Source of the DNA: Tolypeutes matacus
Lineage: Eukaryota; Chordata; Mammalia; Cingulata; Chlamyphoridae
DNA length: 64,000 nt
NCBI GenBank assembly: GCA_026826555.1
Contig: JAKSZT010053769.1
Location: forward strand, 1,029,126 to 1,093,125
Direction: 5' to 3'
Position numbers and translations under genes: made by a program. The notes under the pieces were generated by a model that was given only the letters and a program-made list of their open reading frames with translations, had not been told where the DNA came from and searched no databases. Each line of letters starts with the position of its first letter. Position 1 is the first letter of the stretch. This document shows, in pieces, positions 60,901 to 64,000 of this stretch.

Positions 60901-63734
60901 AAACTAACAACTGTTGTCGAATAAGGCCTAGAAAGTGACCCCTAATGGGTTTTTAACCCTGTGATTTTTAAAAGATTTAGCAATCTAAAAAAGAAGGCTA
61001 AGGAAGCTGATCTTCCCAAGACTTACTATCCCTTTTTGAGAAGTGTAAGAATAGCAAAAAGCTCGGGAACATAGAGTAGTCTGCAAGCAACTAATTAGGG
61101 ATTGAAAAGCAATCTGAGCATGTACTTTGCTGTTTAAATAATGGCAATTAAAAACTTCTAAGAGCTCCCTTGTCATTACAACCATGATCCCCAAAGTTTG
61201 TGCAATCAGCTAATCAGTGGGCCCCTGCTCGCTTCCTGTTAAACAATCAAAGCAGGAAATATGGAGACCACTCTGAAGAACCACTAAATCAATTAACTGT
61301 TTGCTTTTTACCCCAGCTTCTTCATAGATGCTGACTTCTGCCACCCTTGTCAAGAAACAAAGGTTCTATCTAACTTGACACTACTTTCTAACATCTGGGA
61401 CCTTCTCATTGCAACAGCGAGTGATATTAAAAAGGTAATGCTTTCCTTAACCTCCTTTTAAGCAATTACAAAGTAATGCCACATTAGTAATGTACATTTT
61501 CCCAAAGGGGAAAATAAAAAGAGGGACTAAAAAACACTAACTAAATGGGCAGCTATGTTGTTCTTGCGCTCCATAATGCATCTTTTCAGGGACAATAAAA
61601 GAAAAGAGGCTGCATTAGTCATCAGTGCATCCACAGTAGCATGCTTTCTGCTCCGTTTTGTTAATTACAGGATCAGCTTTCAATAAATCTCAAATAACAA
61701 GCTGCATGTGCTCATCAGGGCAATGGAAAGCCCCTTCTTACTCCACACAAAGCTCACCAAGAGGGATGCTCTTTGGTTATATCTCCAAGAATGGACTCCA
61801 TCTCAGGACAAAAGGGAAAGACTTCTTAATGGGCGAAAGAAAAAAAGAATGTGTAGATGAGGTTTAGCTAGAGTCGAGTGCATGCTAAATGATGTGCGGA
61901 GAATATCTTTAAGTTGGAATGCCGAATGTTTCCAGGAGAGGCACAGGTGATCTCTTTGCTCCCTCTTACATATATCAAAACTTGAAGCACAATGAAAAAC
62001 CTACCATCAAATTTCTCTGGGACAACACACGTGTCATCATAAAATGGCCTGGGACCCTTTTCAAACATACAGCCTGTAAGAGGAAAATGGGATACATTTA
62101 TTCATGATAGAAATGAAGCTCACATACAATTTAGAATATAACCACTGGCACAAATACTGAGGTAAAAAATCACTCTGCCATCTTCCAGCTCTGTACTCCC
62201 GGCCACATTATTTAACCACTCTTGCTTCAGATACCTTATCTATAAAAGGGAGATGATCCTAACAGTATGTAATTTACAGAATTGTTGTAAGGACTAAGGG
62301 ATTTAATATATTCAAGCTAAGAACAAAACCTAGAAACAGTGATAGATGAAAGTTAACTCTTCATATTATTATTAACCCAAGCACAGAGCTCATGTAAATA
62401 CCCTGGCAAACCTAGGATTCAAAATTTAGCACCTCCTTTTCCAGTTTCTTCCAAGATTTTTTATTCAACAACAAGGGAGGGAAATCAAAGTAAATCCCTT
62501 GCATTATTATTACCCTGATGTTCTGAAACAGATTCATTTTACCTCCTTATTTCCTTAGAGTAATATTTAGCTAGGCAAATCTTTACCTGCATTCACCTTC
62601 AATAGCCAAGAAAACAAACAACAACAAAAAAACACCACCTTTTCTTTTTGGCCATAACATAATTATGCCTACAAAAACAGACAAAACAAATTGACAGCAT
62701 TTCACAATCATTTTATCTCCCCAATATCTTTGACTGTGAACCTTAATCTAATATTATCTTTAATTTCTAGGAAGATATTTCATATAGGCTAGTCAGTTTT
62801 ATTTCTCATATGTATCAGTCTCTATGGTAGAGATACAGTATTAACAAAGCAGTAACTATAACTACATTGAAATTTGTGCAAAACTTTTGGTCTCAAATAT
62901 TTTGGATTTACCATCCCCATTTTACTATCTTTTAAACATGGGGATTTCCTTACTTAACTATCATTTATACAAAATAATCAACATTAGACCTAACCTGGTA
63001 GGATGCATCTAAGTCAGTCTTACTGAAGAGATCATAGGGTGTTTAGGTCAAGAACCATGCACATATTTCAAGAAATACTTTTATGAGGATTATACCCAGA
63101 TGAACTCACTCTAAGCCATTCATTTGCAGATATCAAACTCCCTTAGAACAAAACTTTTTTGCCATGGCTATCACAAAAGCATCTATAATTAAAAAAAAAA
63201 AAAAAAACTTCTCTAGGCCTCTTATGTGAAATCCTATTCTTAAAAATTACTTGTCCAAAAAGGTAAACTCCAGGGTATTTAAAAGTGAACAAATTTAAAT
63301 CTACTGTTTTTCTTCAAAACCATGCCTTAGATCTTTAAAACAAACCCAAATATTCCTCAAATTTATATTTCAATAGATACATGCAGTAAGGAAGCCTAAT
63401 CTAAAAAGTGCATGTTCTATTTTGAAAGGAAGTGGTTGTTGGCAAAAAAAGAACACAAATCCACTTTTTAGCTCTTGATATGCAAATGACTTATGTTCCC
63501 AACCAAACACAAAGTATCTGAAATATCTACCTTCACTTAAAAAAGACAGAATGGTTTGGTGAACATGTATGATTTTTCCCATATAATGATTAATTAAGTG
63601 ACCTCGTCCTTGGGATGTCTGATTATTTTGAAAAGTATAAGGAATTTCAACACTGGAAAACTTAACTTCTGTTCTGCTGGGATGAGCCAGGAAACTTTCT
63701 TGCCTCATATAAATGGAGTGGCAGCTAGGCACTT
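48775..63734 (-). CDS. ETV1: ETV1 (ER81), 3' five coding exons
   Basis: ETV1 is a PEA3-group ETS transcription factor that binds GGAA/T sites in the nucleus and acts downstream of receptor tyrosine kinase-MAPK signalling. This window holds coding exons at 63734-63667, 62073-62005, 59013-58844, 53792-53691 and 48996-48775, minus strand. They encode the linker before the DNA-binding domain, the complete ETS domain (from [13 protein letters not shown] to RYVYKFV) and the acidic C-terminal tail ending PYNEGYVY. The recognition helix [17 protein letters not shown] keeps the two arginines that read the GGA core. Exon phases agree at every junction except the first, where the donor appears one base early. 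PEA3-group paralogues ETV4 and ETV5 are excluded by the linker and tail sequence. Exons for the N-terminal activation domain lie beyond 64000. Confidence 0.97.
49430..49557. repeat. Two-copy 64-bp tandem duplication
   Basis: Unit 49430-49493 and unit 49494-49557 both begin TTTCTGAAACTGTA and both contain ATGTGTTTTATTCTTA. They differ at a scatter of positions, so the duplication is not recent. Confidence 0.85.
52160..52385 (-). mobile_element. MIR SINE, antisense
   Basis: 'gccatttattgaagact', 'tactgtgccaggaacaatg', 'tcatttaacagtcacaata' and 'ccagcattcaaacct' follow the reverse complement of MIR in order. Confidence 0.75.
53217..53298. repeat. A/G-rich purine tract
   Basis: About 80 bases that are almost entirely purine, with GAAA/AAAG units, about 390 bp from the recognition-helix exon on its intron side. 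In the ETV1 transcript it would read as a long polypyrimidine tract. Confidence 0.9.
53691..53792 (-). CDS. ETV1: ETV1 exon encoding the ETS recognition helix
   Basis: A 102-base, phase-0 exon with acceptor GTGGCAG and donor CAAAAG|GTGAGC. It reads [20 protein letters not shown] followed by [14 protein letters not shown]. The [11 protein letters not shown] core is the winged-helix recognition helix with its two DNA-contacting arginines and the tyrosine cluster. All expected ETS residues are intact. Confidence 0.98.
56100..56310 (-). mobile_element. L1-type 3'-end fragment, antisense
   Basis: A T-run, then 'ttagattacataaatga' and 'cagggattcccatgttcccc' correspond to the 3' end of the element copies at 3.1 and 27.0 kb. 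Truncated and diverged. Confidence 0.55.
58173..58270 (+). mobile_element. tRNA-Ala-derived SINE monomer
   Basis: GGTAGCTCAGTGGTTGAGCA gives a near-perfect A box and GGGTTCAATCCC a B box, followed by an (AAT)n tail. It lies in the ETV1 intron, antisense to the gene. It is not a tRNA gene: no CCA-compatible acceptor pairing, and the tail is SINE-type. Confidence 0.88.
58844..59013 (-). CDS. ETV1: ETV1 exon encoding the N-terminal half of the ETS domain
   Basis: A 170-base exon, acceptor AATGTAG, donor GAAGAG|GTTGGT. It reads [18 protein letters not shown] and then the start of the ETS fold, [35 protein letters not shown]. The conserved tryptophans of helix 1 and of the following strand are present. 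The IKQEP motif is a sumoylation-type consensus in PEA3 proteins. The donor has T at +3, slightly off consensus. Confidence 0.97.
59014..62004 (-). other. ETV1: ETV1 intron, repeat-poor
   Basis: About 3 kb with very few recognisable repeats. The 60960-61440 part has well-mixed composition and clustered ETS-like and TCF/LEF-like words (see findings). No extra exon recognised. Confidence 0.85.
62005..62073 (-). CDS. ETV1: ETV1 exon encoding [20 protein letters not shown]
   Basis: A 69-base exon with acceptor CTCTTACAG at its 5' side and donor GATG|GTAGGTTT. It encodes the 22 residues from CMFEKG to KFD plus split Gly codons at both ends. It is an acidic, proline-containing linker immediately before the ETS domain. 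Pro in GPRPF replaces the Gln I remember in human ETV1. Confidence 0.95.
62074..63666 (-). other. ETV1: ETV1 intron
   Basis: About 1.6 kb of unique AT-rich sequence with an A16-17 run near 63190. The exact upstream boundary depends on the donor question at 63666. Confidence 0.85.
63667..63734 (-). CDS. ETV1: ETV1 exon encoding the pre-ETS linker ([13 protein letters not shown]...)
   Basis: Acceptor TTTTTCAG before 63734; the exon starts in phase with the last two bases of a Glu codon and reads [20 protein letters not shown], then TE. The next exon begins with the last two bases of a Gly codon (GC), so this exon should end with an extra G after GAA. The sequence is ACAGAAGTTAAGT. Using GTTAAGT as donor ends the exon at 63667, which is 68 bases and phase 0, where 69 bases are expected. 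Keeping the G leaves TTAAG, which is no donor. A lost G (real or an assembly error) is the simplest reading. Ser replaces the Gly I remember in human at MRQEG. Confidence 0.85.
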
Positions 63735-64000
63735 CTGAAAAAGGAAACAGCATTGGTCAAAAAGGCATCTAGAGCTGAAAGGCATGCTGTTATCTGTGGA
63801 CAAAGAAGAGATAGGCATAACACAGAAACTGACAGGAGCCCCAGGAGGGAACCTGTCAACAAGTAGTTAACATTTCAGGCACGGCCCACTCAAGAAATGG
63901 AAGAACGAGAAGCATATCGTGGTGAACACCGATTTCTTGAACAGGCATGTGAAGTCCGTTTTCATCCAAATCAACCTTGCTAAACGCCGGTTCTAACTGC
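63735..64000 (-). other. ETV1: ETV1 intron, continues past the window
   Basis: Intronic sequence 5' of the pre-ETS linker exon, with a good polypyrimidine tract next to the acceptor (63735-63760). No further exon is visible before the window edge. Confidence 0.8.

Noticed and set aside
63370..63753. 127-codon minus-strand frame read as a single protein
   Set aside because: Only its first part (63734-63667) is an ETV1 exon. The rest is readthrough into the intron.
1..64000. CRISPR arrays, operons, prophage or other prokaryotic systems
   Set aside because: Exon-intron structure, SINE/LINE/LTR content and the ETV1 gene show this is mammalian nuclear DNA. No regularly spaced direct-repeat array was seen.

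Overview
The window is mammalian nuclear DNA. It is AT-rich, dense in retrotransposon remains, and holds one multi-exon protein gene. The likely lineage is Xenarthra, most probably an armadillo (Dasypus-like). The evidence is a young, often dimeric SINE family with a tRNA-Ala-like head (A box close to TGGCTCAGTGGTTGAGC, B box GGTTCAATCCC), which I recognise as the armadillo DAS-type SINE. The species call is inference; the mammalian call is firm.

The right third (about 44-64 kb) carries the 3' part of ETV1 (ER81, a PEA3-group ETS transcription factor) on the minus strand. Five coding exons are present. They encode the segment just before the ETS domain, the whole ETS DNA-binding domain, and the C-terminus with its stop codon at 48775-48777. 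A long AT-rich stretch below the stop is the probable 3' UTR. The exons for the N-terminal acidic activation region lie beyond the right edge. Four of the five exons have clean splice signals and compatible phases. The most upstream one (63667-63734) ends one base short of the expected phase.

The left two thirds (1 to about 43.6 kb) is intergenic sequence downstream of ETV1, and I find no intact gene in it. It holds a full-length dead VDAC2 retrocopy, a GRSF1 coding fragment inside a MaLR-type LTR, an unidentified GC-rich retrocopy with a poly(A) signal and target-site duplication, a decayed ERV-L provirus end (pol with RNase H, integrase and dUTPase parts, polypurine tract, 3' LTR), and solo LTRs. 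It also holds L1 3' ends, ancient L2, MIR and CR1 relics, MER20/MER5 DNA transposons and the tRNA-derived SINEs. Target-site duplications let several insertions be placed exactly and ordered in time: SINEs into L2, an L1 into L2, a retroposon into the ERV-L LTR, and an LTR into an L1.

I found no CRISPR array, operon or new multi-gene system. The items most worth a second look are the ETV1 splice-phase discrepancy, the 31-bp inverted repeat at 3196-3325, the unidentified retrocopy at 17.5-18.1 kb, and the nested GRSF1 fragment.
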